In this document: one piece after another, positions 32,265-43,150 of the stretch
How the letters are laid out: each line of letters begins with the position of its first letter
Position numbering within the stretch: position 1 is the first letter of the stretch
DNA from: Hysterangium stoloniferum
Taxonomy: Eukaryota > Basidiomycota > Agaricomycetes > Hysterangiales > Hysterangiaceae
Reading direction: 5' to 3'
Length of the DNA: 64,000 nucleotides
Assembly (NCBI GenBank): GCA_015178975.1
Contig: WHVD01000007.1
Span: 62,001-126,000 of the forward strand
Translations under genes and position numbers: made by a program
Notes under the pieces: generated by a model
The model's input: only the letters and a program-made list of their open reading frames with translations
Database searches by the model: none
What the model was told of the DNA's origin: nothing

Positions 32265-35200
32265 ATGATGACAAGCAGTGGTAATGCTCAACCTAGGTGC
32301 AAAGCTGTTCCATCTGCATGTGTTATTGATCCATTGAATGATGGTGGGAAACAAGTCACATCTCATCACAATGCCTTTGCCCTTGCCAGACAACAAGAGG
32401 AGGAGGTTACCAAGAAGTGATGGGAGAAATCTGCAAGTGGGCCCACTCCTCTATCTACTGCATCATCCCCTCGGTCACTGCCAGACCCTACTCCAACTGC
32501 ATCAAAGTGCTCATCAGCTCATGCATCCATCAATAGTGTAGAGTCTGGTGACCCAAAGCATAAGTTGTACCTCACTGATATCTAGATCTTGAACTCATTG
32601 ATGAATAGGTATTTGATGAAGTGCTTCTGTTGAGGTGATAGAAGAAGATAATGATATTCAGGTGAGAAATTGGGGCACAGAGGGAGATGATCATGCAGGT
32701 ATGTGAGATCATTGATGTTTTCCCAGTCTTTTTTATGCTATTATTTAATATGTAACTCCTTCTACAGTGCATTCCACAACTCCTAGCAAACTATCTTCCA
32801 CCTGGAAGTCTGAGCTGACTCGCCAAGTTTGGGGTGGTGATGGTGATGTTGAGATCCAGCCCATTGATCCTCAGCCCTCCAGTCATGTCTCATGAGAACT
32901 ATGCACTTGGGATGTGGAATGTTTTTTCTCCACACCTTTCAAGCAAGCAAGTGGTAAAATGGTTCACAAGTGCCGTAAATGCTCATAAGCTGAATCTGTT
33001 TTAGTTATTTATTCTTTCCCTTATCTTCTGTTAGGAAACAACAAAAAAAAGATGTGGTGATTGTAGCTGAAGCAACAACATGCTGATGCCACATTGAGGC
33101 AAGCCATAAGCTATTACATATGTTCACTTATAGTTTACTTTTCATTACTGACCTACTACCAAATATTTTTAGGTCGAATATCTTTCATGGGCAATGATGA
33201 ATGGATTCATGTCAATGCTGCCAGGAGATACAAAATATCACAATGCTGACCCTGGACTCTTATGTACAAGAACAACCCATCAAACAATATATTGTCCCTT
33301 ATACTGATCCTGTTTTTTGCCAAGCTATGATCAAATGGTTGGTCCCAACCGACCAGGTATGTTTAGTTGGTTCTCATTTCAGGAATTCTTACTCACAACC
33401 TGTGTAGCCAATTCAGGCCCTTGAACACCCTGCATTCCAGAACATGATGAACATTGCTGCCCATGCAAAAGATGGTGTTAAGATTCCCAATCATAAGCAA
33501 ATATGACAGGAAATTGTCAATATGTTCAAGGCTCAACTGAGTGAGCTTCACAACCACCTGAATGTATGTATTTTGTATATGGAGTTTACAGATTTTAATA
33601 TAAAGTGCACTAAAGTAAGCATGCTAAAGGGCTGATCAGTTTGTCCTGCAATGCATGGAAAGTGAGCAATATTGATGGTTATTTTGCTGTTGCTGGTTCT
33701 TGGATTGATGAAACAGTAGCCAATCAGTGGATTAAGTGAACAGTACTATTCGGGTTTGTTCATATGAACAGTGCACACAATGGAAGTCGGCTGGGTATGG
33801 CTCTATATAAAATTGTTGCACATAAGGTAAAGTGGTTAATAATTTTTTAACCTTTTGTGAACAATACATATTAATTTATGCAGATCAGATGTGACTTGTG
33901 ACAATGCCACAACTAATGACACAATGATGGCTCACTTTTCAAAACTGATCAAGGAGGCAACTGGGAAGCCTTATGATCATAAGAACCAGCTTATCTGGTA
34001 GGCCATCTACTCATTATTGTGAACTACCACTACCATCCAGACATTTACTAGTTGCATTGCACACATTGTTAACCTTGCAACACAAGCTTTAATCACAGCC
34101 TATACAAAATCCAAATACTACAACCCTGCAAAGCCTGATTATAACCTCATAGTTGATCATGGAGTTGATTGCAATGAAGTGGGATTGGTCCACTCTATTG
34201 CATGGTCTTTAACTACTCCTTTATGTCTGAGTTGTTGCTAACTAGCAATTCAAGGAGCACTCATCTAGTAGACACAAGCAGGTTTTCCTTGACCTTCGAA
34301 CTGAATCTAGCCTCAAGTACACAAAACAACTTCTGCTGGACATACCAGTTCAGTGGTCTTCCACCTATGTAATGCTTGAATGTGCTACATCTCTGAAGAA
34401 AGTAGTGTTATATTATCTCAGATTTTTTATGACTTCAACTGGTGTGATTATTCAGATCATTGACCAGTTCATTGTGTCACTGGTCTCAGCAGAAATGGAA
34501 TGCATCAAGTGACAGAAACTCAATGACCTTCAGTTGTCAGAGGAGGAATGGACAAGAGTTGAGTCTTTCTTGAATCTCCTTGCAGTGAGCAGTGGTTGAT
34601 TCATGCGGCAGATAGAACCTAATTTACTTTACAGCATGCTGATAATGTACAACAAACATTCTCATCAGATGAAGGCCCATCACTTCATCTTGTTATTCCT
34701 GCCCTTGAAGCCCTTCATCGGGCATGGTTTATTCAAATTGAATGCCCCAAGTATTTCAAGTTCAAAGATGCTCTGAATGCAGGGACCAAAAATATTAATG
34801 AATACTACACTGTACTGCCGAATCTGATGCTTATACATTTGCAATGTGTAAGTTCATCTCAATGGCTATCTCAATGAATGAAATGACTGTATTAATGTTA
34901 GTGCTTGATCCATCAAAAAAGGAAAAGCACATTCTTAAGCACTGGGGTATTGACTTATTAGATAAAGCATTACAGCAAGCACAGACACTTGTAAGTTTGG
35001 CCAAACCATCTCTCATTTAATTATAATGGTTCATAAAATATTTCTTCACTTTATTTTTCCAGTATAAAGCTTGTTATATCAAGATGTATGGAAATGCAAC
35101 CAATTTAACTCAGATTATACTGGCACCTCACAAAAGCTTCATAAGCTCTTGAGAGTTCTATCTGATGATGAGGACAATATGGGTGTGGATGGTAGGGTGG

Positions 35201-35298
35201 GTTCACTGATGGAACCATGGCTGGAGGATTTCTGTGGCTATCTGAATTCACCAGATCAGCTTGGAAAGTTGATGATTGTTCAGTGGTGGGGGGTGAAG
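32265..35298 (+). pseudogene. hAT transposase with BED zinc finger, decayed and 3'-truncated
   Basis: The start is MMTSSGNAQPRCKAVPSACV at 32265, with an in-frame TGA after about 50 codons. Recognisable parts in order: BED-finger HKCRKC (about 32965); IVPYTDPVFCQAMIKWL; ALEHPAFQNMMNIAAHAKDG; SLSCNAWKVSNIDGYFAV; NSAHNGSRLGMALYKIV; TCDNATTNDTMMAHFSKLI, carrying a catalytic Asp; CIAHIVNLATQALITAYTKS; LHLVIPALEALHRAW; AESDAYTFAM; VLDPSKKEKHILKHWGIDLL; LLRVLSDDEDN; VQWWG. Introns of about 50 bp with GT...AG ends separate several blocks (for example about 33829-33883). The C-terminal hAT dimerisation region is absent, cut at 35298. Several stops occur. It would have cut and joined its own element ends; it is now inactive. 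Confidence 0.75.
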
Positions 35299-35319
35299 AG
35301 TTTTTTAACTTCTTGTTCT

Positions 35320-37080
35320 GATTCTGATACACATGAATTCCAATTGTCGGCTCCTCTTGGCAGGCGAGGAACTAATTAAGGTCACTCTGAAGCTGATAGC
35401 TGCATCCTCTGACATCGAATCTGCTTGTACCACAGTTTGCAACCTTGATATAATTGCCATTCTCCCTTGTATTCTTCCACATTACAATGCAATTCTTGGC
35501 TCAATCACCAATGAATACCTCAGTATCTACCTTGAAGGAGTAACTCTGGTGACTCACTCCTTCCTTTGTTTCATCGCCACACCTTTCACCAGTGTGTGCA
35601 TCACATCCAAGTCAAACTCCAGATCAGTGTTGGAGGACCATGCCTGGCATCCCGATGAACCTGTTCCATCCATTCTGCACTATATACCATGATTTCTCTT
35701 TGATAAACCCGACACAATGTATGTATCCTAACCAGAAGGAGGGATAGTACTATTACTCTTGATGTAACTCGCCTTTTGGAAATATTGACAAGTAATTTAA
35801 AGTTACATAGTTTGAGGCAATTTAAGAGCACATATAGCCACTTTGTACCATCTTTTAATCCTTGGCAGCTTTGATTGATGCCATACTTACCATGCATACA
35901 GTATATTCATGGGCCCTAGTAGTCACAAGAATCAGCTCCAATTTATCACTGAGAATCACTTCAAATACAATGCCACTCGGCAGTCTCAAAGAAAGCATCA
36001 TTTCAGTTAATATAAAATGAAGCAAGTCATTAAAGAACACCAAAGACCACCCACAATGATCACTCACTAATCCATGATGACAATTATCCTGGTCAGTTTC
36101 ATCTAGTATGCAAAACATATCTCCAATATCCTTATTGGCCATCATGAGGGACAAAACTCTGGAATAAAAGAAGGGGACTGTACAAGGTACACGGATGGAA
36201 TTAGGTGGATTTCATAAAGTATTTCTCTCCATTTGAAACCTTGAGATGGGTGAGTGCCTCGTTCCCATGGGATACTCCTTAAAACAGGCACAATTGGGAA
36301 TATTCCAAATAAGGGCAAATGAGCACCTGAAAACACTTTTCAGAGTGGGTAGATCTACAACTGATGCTTAGCGATACAGGAGAATTGAGAGGAATTTAGA
36401 TGCCATGACAACTTGATTGCAAACAGTTCTAAATTAGATATAACAATGTCTGCTGGGAGACACATGTAATGGCCCATATGCTGAAGTGCCTTGATTTTTG
36501 TTGGGTAATTTTTGAGGTAGGAATATGAAGAGGAAGAAACAGCAAGGACACATGATGTCTTGAAGAAGAGGATGAATGAGTAAATTAGTATTTTATCTGC
36601 CTGGCTTACAGAGGGAAGTCCTCATAATATAGCATGCACCTTGATATGGTGGAGCATCTGGAGCATCACTGTGTTTGTCCCAGTGCTCAAAACCATTGTA
36701 GCGATGAGCCTTCAATTTGACCAAGTTAAGTATTGTATTTAAATGTAACCTCTTTGAGCATCTGGATGGGTTTGCTTTCCCATTCCCGCAAACAAGGAAC
36801 AGTGTGAGACATGCCTCTCTTAATTTCCATGATTCACTGTGCTCTAGAAAGCTTTATCATGGCTGACGAGATGGGTCTCATCAAAATTATCCAATGTGAT
36901 TATCCGATGGATTGTTCTGAGACAATCATTGTGTGAGGGGAGTAGAAACACACTTAAAAATCGATCATTGAGTGTTTAATACAAGATGGTTCTTTGTAAA
37001 CCTAAGAGAGTGGAAAATGGGTAATCTTTATGTTATGGTGTTGGGGAGTGTGACACAAAGTGGAGGAAGTAGGATCAGAG
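35320..37080 (+). pseudogene. Family A copy A8, part 2 (exon 5 to tail)
   Basis: It begins SDSDTHEFQ and, after a TGGCAG acceptor, reads GEELIKVTLKLIAASSDIES with CTTVCNLDIIAILPC. Then come THSFLCFIATPFTSVCITSK and VLEDHAWHPDEPVPSIL (to 35692). The tail and terminal region extend to about 37080 with many stops and match 54700-55620 in order. This copy looks poorer in CpG than most others, as if mutated together with the embedded hAT. It has no exon 1 or 2 here. Confidence 0.6.
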
Positions 37081-37119
37081 TGCAGTAGGCAATCTTCCAG
37101 TCAGCATGGGGTCAAGGTT

Positions 37120-37830
37120 TCAAATGAGGTGAGATATGTTTTGAATGTGATTCTGGTTACTATTAAGGCCCACCAATATATGCAACATCTGTATAGCATC
37201 AATGAGAAGCTCCCAAGGACACGGCAGTAAAAAGCGAGTGTGTGCGCTCTTGAATTCCTGAAAACTATGTGGGTTTACATGAAGTGTACATATTGTCAAA
37301 GGGGAGACTAAAGAGTAATAGTGGTATCCTTCCTCCTTGTTTGGATAATGTGTCTGTGTTCTCCAAGAGAAATTATGATATAAGGTGCTGAATGGATGGA
37401 ACAAGAGCATCATCAGGCCACCAATGATCCTCTAACACTGATGTGGAGTTCGAATATGAGGCCCCCGAAACACCAACCAAAGAGGTGGCGATGATGCAAA
37501 GGAGGGAATGTGCCATGAGGTTTAATTTTGCACAGCAGGTATGGGTCAATGGATGGTCAAATGAGCCAAGCATTGCATCACAATGTAGAAGAAGACCAGC
37601 TAGAATGGAGGTTACATTGAGGCTGTGCACTGTGGTGCAGGTGGATTCCATGTTGGCAAATGCAGCTATCAGCTTCAGAGTAGCCTCAATTAGTTTGTTG
37701 CCTGATGAGAAGAGCCAGTAATTTGGACTTGGGTGTGTCAGAATCAGACTGGTCGGATATTTTCATAGGTGGATATGAGATGATGCTGTAAGGTAAAGCA
37801 TTTTCAACCTACCTTAGGAGGGGTTCAATT
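37120..37830 (-). pseudogene. Family A fragment A9 (exon 5 to tail)
   Basis: The minus strand reads MESTCTTVHSLNVTSILAGL, AHSLLCIIATSLVGVSGAS and TSVLEDHWWPDDALVPSIQH (37651-37373). The tail HSFQEFKSAHTRFLLPCPWE and LLIDAIQMLHILV follows, to about 37120. The right border at 37830 falls in the exon 4/intron region (ggaggggttcaattg). It lies tail to tail with A8. Confidence 0.6.
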
Positions 37831-37837
37831 GTTAGAT

Positions 37838-38060
37838 TTAGTGACTTGGCACAGTTGTACCGTATACCGTGCCGTCGAAACCCAACCACGATGACCAACG
37901 GTACGGGTGCCGTGACCGTCATACGGCACGGTGCGCAGCCCTAATTATAGTTGTCCAGACAGTGTTCGGGCCTATTTTAACATGGCATTTGAATGCTTTG
38001 CCATGTTGTTCTCGGCCGTATTATTATTTATGGAAGTGAAGACATCGTCGGCCTCGTGCA
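37838..38060. repeat. Short palindromic insert and segment Y remnant
   Basis: 37860-37945 is rich in self-complementary words (accgtataccgtgccg, cggtacgggtgccg, catacggcacggtgcgc) ending ccctaatta, as in small hAT-like non-autonomous elements; ends and duplication were not resolved. 37950-38060 resembles segment Y (gtccagac, atttgaatgctttg, tggaagtgaagacatcgtcgg). Confidence 0.35.
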
Positions 38061-38149
38061 CTCGAACCCGATCGTGGTTTAAATGGTTAGTTTCGCTAAA
38101 GAAAAGCATGTGAGGCCGAGCCTGTAGCTGATTCCTACCCGAGGGAGTA

Positions 38150-38592
38150 TCAAAAGCATGCTAGAGTTCTGTGTCTCATGATGGCCAATCAGGAGATTGA
38201 ACATTGATTTGAAATATTAGATTAATTTGACCTAGAAAATCGGCATGGCTTGATGAGTGATTGTTACCGGTGTTTTTTTGCTGTTCTTCAATGGCTTGCT
38301 CCATGCTATCCCAACTGACTGACACACTGCTTCTTGACACATTCGAGTGGTATTCTATGTGAGCTTATTCTCGTTGATATATTTGATGCGATTTTAACCA
38401 CTACCACGGCCGACGAATATATGCAACGTGTATATAGCATCAACGAGAAGCTGCCAAGCATGCACCAAGATGCCTGGTTTCGAAACATTGCTGGAGATGT
38501 CTTGAAGGTCATAGTGGACGAGACAAATCTCCCCAGCTGCATCGAGCTCGGAAGAACGGGAAGAGATCATTGACGCAGGGATAAGGAAAGGA
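38150..38592. pseudogene. Family A fold-back joint A11 (tail antisense, exon 4 and exon 1 pieces sense)
   Basis: 38150-38455 is the family tail on the minus strand (LGSFSLMLYTRCIYSSAVVV). At about 38456 the strand switches: the plus strand reads MHQDAWFRNIAGDVLKVIVD with ETNL. At about 38532 it jumps to an exon 1 piece (agaacgggaagagatcattg, from the PEERGEIID region) that abuts the Gypsy element near 38592. Two rearrangement joints lie within 140 bp. Confidence 0.6.
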
Positions 38593-39862
38593 TTGTGGAG
38601 GCCTGGTTTTGGTGCCGTGACATTAGGCTTCCCGGTACGTCCGGCCGTGGAGACAACCTATCTAGTAGTGATGAAGGTTGTTGTCTCTCCCTCCAGGCAC
38701 GGGTCCGTTCCCTTCTACCAGGGTTGACAGCAGAGGTGGGTTGTGGTATGTTATTCTTCTGCTGTGCTTCAAGAAGTTGACGCTGCATAGTCTCGAATTG
38801 CTCCATACGCAATTCCCAGGCCACCTGAATGCCTCGAAGAGCACTATCGTGAACAGCAGCCATTGTAGTCGTCAGAAACTCCGTGGATACTTGTGTTGGA
38901 TATTCCTGAGCATCCATAGTGGGTGATTCTTGCGCAATGATTGGGACAGCTGAGCCAACATAAATAGAAGGTAAGTCCTCAGCGCTTGATTTGCAAGACA
39001 CTTCTTGATTACACTCCAAGCTCAAAGACATCTTGGCGATTTTGATGTGATTCGAGAGCCGCCCTTGGCCCCTGGGCAATGATCGAACACTTGTAACACC
39101 TAGTGCCTCCAGGTAAGCCTTCAATGGATGAACATGCTGAGCAGCTTGATATGGCAACCAGGTAGTTTCTCCAGTGTTCCACAAAACCTCAAAGAAGGCC
39201 TTGAGGCACTTGCCTGAATGAGCAAGAATCTTCTCGACTGCCCACTCACGAGGCTGACTACCAAAACCAGGAATCTGCCTCAACTGCCTCCCTGGGAACA
39301 GACGATCGTCATTCGGAATGTGTATACGAAGCAACGAGGCATGAAAACTTGGGTTAATCCCCTGTTGCTTGAGCTCCCTTGACAGTTCCAACTGGTATGT
39401 CGCTCCTGGATCCAGTACATATTTTGGCAGCAGTTTACATGCCCGATTTTTTGGTAAGCGTAAGTTCTTCGTGGATAGATAAACCAAATCATTGACATTA
39501 AATTCAGCAGACCTCCGGTGTCGATTTGCCTGCCGCATCTGCTTAACCCTGCCTGTCAGTATCTCATCATGTGCATTCATGATTGCTAACTTCATCCGTT
39601 CTGCAAATTCAAAGACACCTGGATACTTCGTATTATTGTCCCAGAGCAGTGGCCGTGGCAGCTGACCATAATTCAAAAAGAATGGTGAGAATCCAGTTGT
39701 TTCTGATGTAGCGTGATTCATCGCAAACTCAATAGCTGACAGCTTTGACACCCAATCTTTCTGGTTTGGTGCTACACATTGCCTAAGCATTTGTGTCATT
39801 GTCCAATTTGCATGTTCGGTAGCGCCATCTGTTTGGGGGTGGTATGATGAAGACATCCACAA
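38592..39862 (-). pseudogene. Gypsy integrase C-terminal part with chromodomain
   Basis: A long open stretch from 39862. It starts MWMSSSYHPQTDGATEHANW, which holds the catalytic Glu region of the integrase. Next come AMNHATSETTGFSPFFLNYG, LTGRVKQMRQANRHRRSAEF and DLVYLSTKNLRLPK. Then come the SH3-like region (KYVLDPGATYQLELSRELKQ, INPSFHASLLRIH) and a chromodomain-like block WAVEKILAHSGK to WLPYQAAQHVHPLKAYLEAL. A Gln/Ser/Pro-rich tail follows. The open frame continues to 38567, but its last residues are antisense family A sequence captured at the joint. Chromodomains are known to steer integration to marked chromatin. Confidence 0.8.
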
Positions 39863-39865
39863 TTC

Positions 39866-40237
39866 GACTCCTATAAACCGATGAAGCTCTCTTCAAAAGA
39901 TACGTGTAAATAATGAATCTCAATCGCTAATGATTTTGTTGGGCAGCCCATGCAACTTGTAAACATGGTCGAAGATCACCTCAGCCATTTAAATAGCAGT
40001 ATAGTTGCTGCACGCCAGTACCAAATGGACCATGCAAGTTAAATGGTCAATAATAATGCAGATGCTATCAAACTCTCCAAGGCGATTCCTGGACGCTGGC
40101 AAGGGTCCTACAAAATCAATCCCAATTGCCTCCCACGGCTGTGATGGCACTTCCATTGAGCGAAGTTGTCCCTGCAGTTTCTGTGTTTCAGATTTCAAAG
40201 TGGCACACACTGCATGACTTACAAAATAATTCAACAT
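39866..40237 (-). pseudogene. Gypsy integrase core, first half
   Basis: The reading WEAIGIDFVGPLPASRNRLG carries the first catalytic Asp and continues IIIDHLTCMVHLVL. After a TAA stop come MAEVIFDHVYKLHGLPNKII, SD*DSLFTRIF with the second Asp, and a stop where Trp is expected. A 1-base shift separates it from the upstream zinc-finger part near 40190-40210. The TGA in SD*DSLF stands for an expected Arg (CGA). Confidence 0.75.
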
Positions 40238-40965
40238 CCTTGGTTAATGATGGCCACCACACATTGGTTCGCAAATATGTGGTGGTTTTCCTTGCCCCTA
40301 GATGGGCCAAAATGGAATGGGCATGCGAGATAACAATTTCCTGCACTCGTTGATTCCCAATGGTAATATCAGGGATGCAAAGTAGTTTGACGCCCTCCAT
40401 ATTTAAGAACAGAAACCCATCCTGCGACGTAAAGCCCTTATACTTCTGCGGCGCTGCCCATATCCTAGAGAAGAAAATGTCTGATCCATACTGTCGTCGT
40501 AGGACTTCTGGGATGTCCAATCCTGTGTGGCCCTCCAATGGGATTTCTGCTAGTAGAAAATATAAAGGCAACTCAGGTAACCCACCCTCCATTGTCACTC
40601 GTGAAGAAGGCCGTTCAACATAATCTTGATGACCAGACATATTTGGTGTTTTGCCCCTCGCCCCTTGTGATGGATGCTCCAGGGGTGATCCAGAAGACTT
40701 ACTATGACAATTGTGTGTCTTTTCGGTCGTCTGTCCTGATCCTTCAATATGTCCTTTCCCCCTTGCTCCCAACCCTGCGAGTGTTGCATATGACGGACGT
40801 GTTTGAGTAGCCAACCTTCCTGACCGTCTTGTGGCTTCCTCCAATGCTACCGCTGCGGACCCTGTATACAGTGGTGTTGACACACTGTTGAAGCCAGGTA
40901 CCCCTGAAACGTAGTGCCCCCCCCATGTATCCTCTTCCATCCCTGGAATGTCAGTTATGTACTCA
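40188..40965 (-). pseudogene. Gypsy integrase N-terminal zinc-finger region and linker
   Basis: About 250 codons from EYITDIPGMEEDTW. After a Ser/Gly/basic linker come LEGHTGLDIPEVLRRQYGSD, KGFTSQDGFLFL and a HHCC zinc finger (HAHSILAHLGARKTTTYLR, WWPSLTKDVELFCKSCSVC). It continues from the RNase H end at 41269 across the solo LTR; removing the LTR and one GATTC joins RAES to EYITD. Confidence 0.8.
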
Positions 40966-40970
40966 GATTC

Positions 40971-41263
40971 TGTTAGAGTATGATGATTACGATTAGTATT
41001 AAATCATACCTCGTATTGTGAATGTATTTTTCCGGTCTGGTTCACATGTGATTAGCTATATTTAGTTTAGTGTTCCCTTAGTTCCAAACCAAGTGCACAG
41101 ACCATGTAGCTTAGTATATAGTTACATCCAGATGAGAGTAGGACCTCATCTGGAAACCTAGCTATATCACCGGTTTACTTCTACCCGCTCAGTCCTTAGT
41201 GGCATTCGCTCCAAGTGCCGAGAGTCATCGCACTGTGATCCCCCAGGCTTGCAGATCCTAACA
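40971..41263. repeat. Solo LTR (293 bp) inside the Gypsy pol gene
   Basis: Ends are TGTTAGAG and CCTAACA (inverted TGTTAG/CTAACA). It is flanked by a 5-bp duplication GATTC at 40966-40970 and 41264-41268. Its excision restores a continuous pol frame. A solo LTR arises by recombination between the two LTRs of a complete element. Confidence 0.88.
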
Positions 41264-41268
41264 GATTC

Positions 41269-42546
41269 AGCCCTAATGGTGCCCAAGGGCTCATTGCTAT
41301 AGATTCTCGATAGAGCATCTGCAAACATATTCGACCTTCCAGGGATATAGTGAATCTCGAAGTGGAATTCGTTTAGAAGATCCAGCCACCGTGTCTGCCT
41401 CAGAGACAGGTTCTTCTGTGTAAGTATATATTCTATCCCTTTATGGTCAGTACAGATTCGAAATTTTACCCCCAACAGTTGTGACCGGAATCGTTTCAAT
41501 GATTCCACGATAGCCAACAACTCCTGTTTGTGGACAGGGTAGTTCTGTTGTGCTGAGTTGAACTTCCCGGACCAGAATGAGCCTACTGTGGCAGTGCAGA
41601 GATCTTCACCTTGACTGAGAATGCCACTTGCACCTGTTAAACAAGCATCTGTCACCAAATTAATGGTTTGATGACCTTGTGAATAGTCCAATGCAATTCT
41701 ATAACTGTCACGATGGGCCTGAACATTACGCTTCATGTCTTCAAAGGCACGCTGCTCCGTTGGACCCCAATGCCACTGCCTCTTTACTCCTGTCTGTGCT
41801 GCTAAAATAGCCATTGGGATTCGCACTCCCTCACAGTTGTTAGCGAGATATCCCACTGCCCCCAAAAATCTTGCCAGAAGTTGCTTATTCGTCGGGATCT
41901 TCCAGTTGCCCACTGTATCAACTTTATGTGGGTCCATTTTTATACCTTTATCGTTAATCACATGCCCTAAAACTGGTAACTCCGAAGCAAACAAGTGCAT
42001 CTTGTTGACAGCCAGGTATAATTTTTCCCGATGGAGCACTGTAAACACAGCATGTAGATGCTTAACATGATCACTGATAGAGTCAGAGTATACGACAATA
42101 TCATCCAAGTATACATCCATGAAGACACCAATGTACGGCGCAAATATGTGGTTCTTCAATGTCTGGTAGGTCAACGCACCATTGCAATCCCCTATTTGTA
42201 ACGTTAGGCTTTCCATAGTGCCATCAGGAGAGGTGAACAATGTCCGGTGGACATGCTCGGGAACCACTCAGATCTGCTTGTAGGCATCCTTCCCATCTAT
42301 CAAACTCCAATACTTATGACGCACAACATTTCATATAATGGCTTCAATATCTGGCAAGGGGGTCACCAGCTTATATGTGTTAGCATTCTGCTCACACTTA
42401 TCCACTACTGTGCATATTCGCAAAGTGCCATCAGCCTTTGGAGGTTTAGGAATAATGAGCATAGGACATGCATTCGTTCCCGTGGCTACCCTCCACCTCC
42501 CATTCTTGATATACGCAGTTTTTTTTTCATGCCATAGATCCTTCAT
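41269..42546 (-). pseudogene. Gypsy reverse transcriptase and RNase H
   Basis: It starts in the ACPMLIIPKPPKADGTLRIC region (42546-42331). After a TGA come NVVRHKYWSLIDGKDAYKQI, a second TGA, then VVPEHVHRTLFTSPDGTMES, the catalytic DVYLDDIVVYSDS and LGHVINDKGIKMDPHKVD. RNase H follows, with LVTDACLTGASGILSQ, NYPVHKQELLAIVESLKRFR, ICTDHKGIEYILTQKNLSLR and ADALSRIYS. Both TGA stops stand where this Gypsy lineage has Arg. The open frame runs past 41264 into the solo LTR to 41167, which is not native. Confidence 0.85.
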
Positions 42547-42673
42547 TGCTTTGGGGCATTTGGATGGTCTCCATTAGTAAGCTTTGGCGTCATCAATTAT
42601 TGGAATGGTATGATTAACAGCCATTAATGGAGGCAGTGCCATTGATGCAGTGTCTGGGTCAAGGTCAGCCGCT

Positions 42674-43150
42674 TCAGCACGTAAATCTGCCCTTAACCTC
42701 TAACTCATTGTCAAAAATTTCCGCTACCGCAGAATGGAGAGTCTCGATGGTATCTCCTTCCATGGGGAGTGGTAGAGGTGACCCAATGTTGACACTTGTA
42801 GGATTCAATGCCATCATAACTTGATGTTGAAATATGAACGGAGTCCCTAATATCAAGTCGTATGAATCAAGGTTAGCAACATTGAAACGTCAAGTACACT
42901 TTATGTTCTGATATGAAAACTCAACAGTAGCTGAATAATTGATTTTTGACCGTGATCCGTGAACAGCCAACTGGATAGTAAGTGGTTTTACTAGTGGATC
43001 CTTGACTACCTGCAGCTGATCAACTAATGTCGTTGACATGAAGTCTGCAAGTGATCCACTATCAATTAGGGCTTTCACCGGTTGTTCATTGATGAATGCC
43101 TCAATGACCACAGGTTTCGGCAGGCAATGAGTAAAGTCTTTTGGTTGCAT
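42674..43150 (-). pseudogene. Gypsy aspartic protease region
   Basis: Reads KPVVIEAFINEQPVKALIDS with GSLADF, the DSG catalytic motif, then TLVDQLQVVKDPLVKPLTI and YSATVEFSYQNIKCT. After one TGA (expected Arg) it continues RFNVANLDSYDLILGTPFIF, the conserved ILGTPF flap-side motif, to VKGRFTC. Between it and the RT part (42547-42673) the frame is unclear. Confidence 0.75.

Larger units (their letters stand above)
31659..35298 (+). mobile_element. Truncated hAT-family DNA transposon
   Basis: The 5' end is placed at TAGTGATGCCTGGCCCG (31659), which resembles hAT terminal repeats rich in GGCCCGG words. The coding part is described separately. The 3' end is missing: at 35299 the sequence changes within a few bases to family A coding sequence, so neither a right terminal repeat nor an 8-bp target duplication can be shown. 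Confidence 0.65.
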
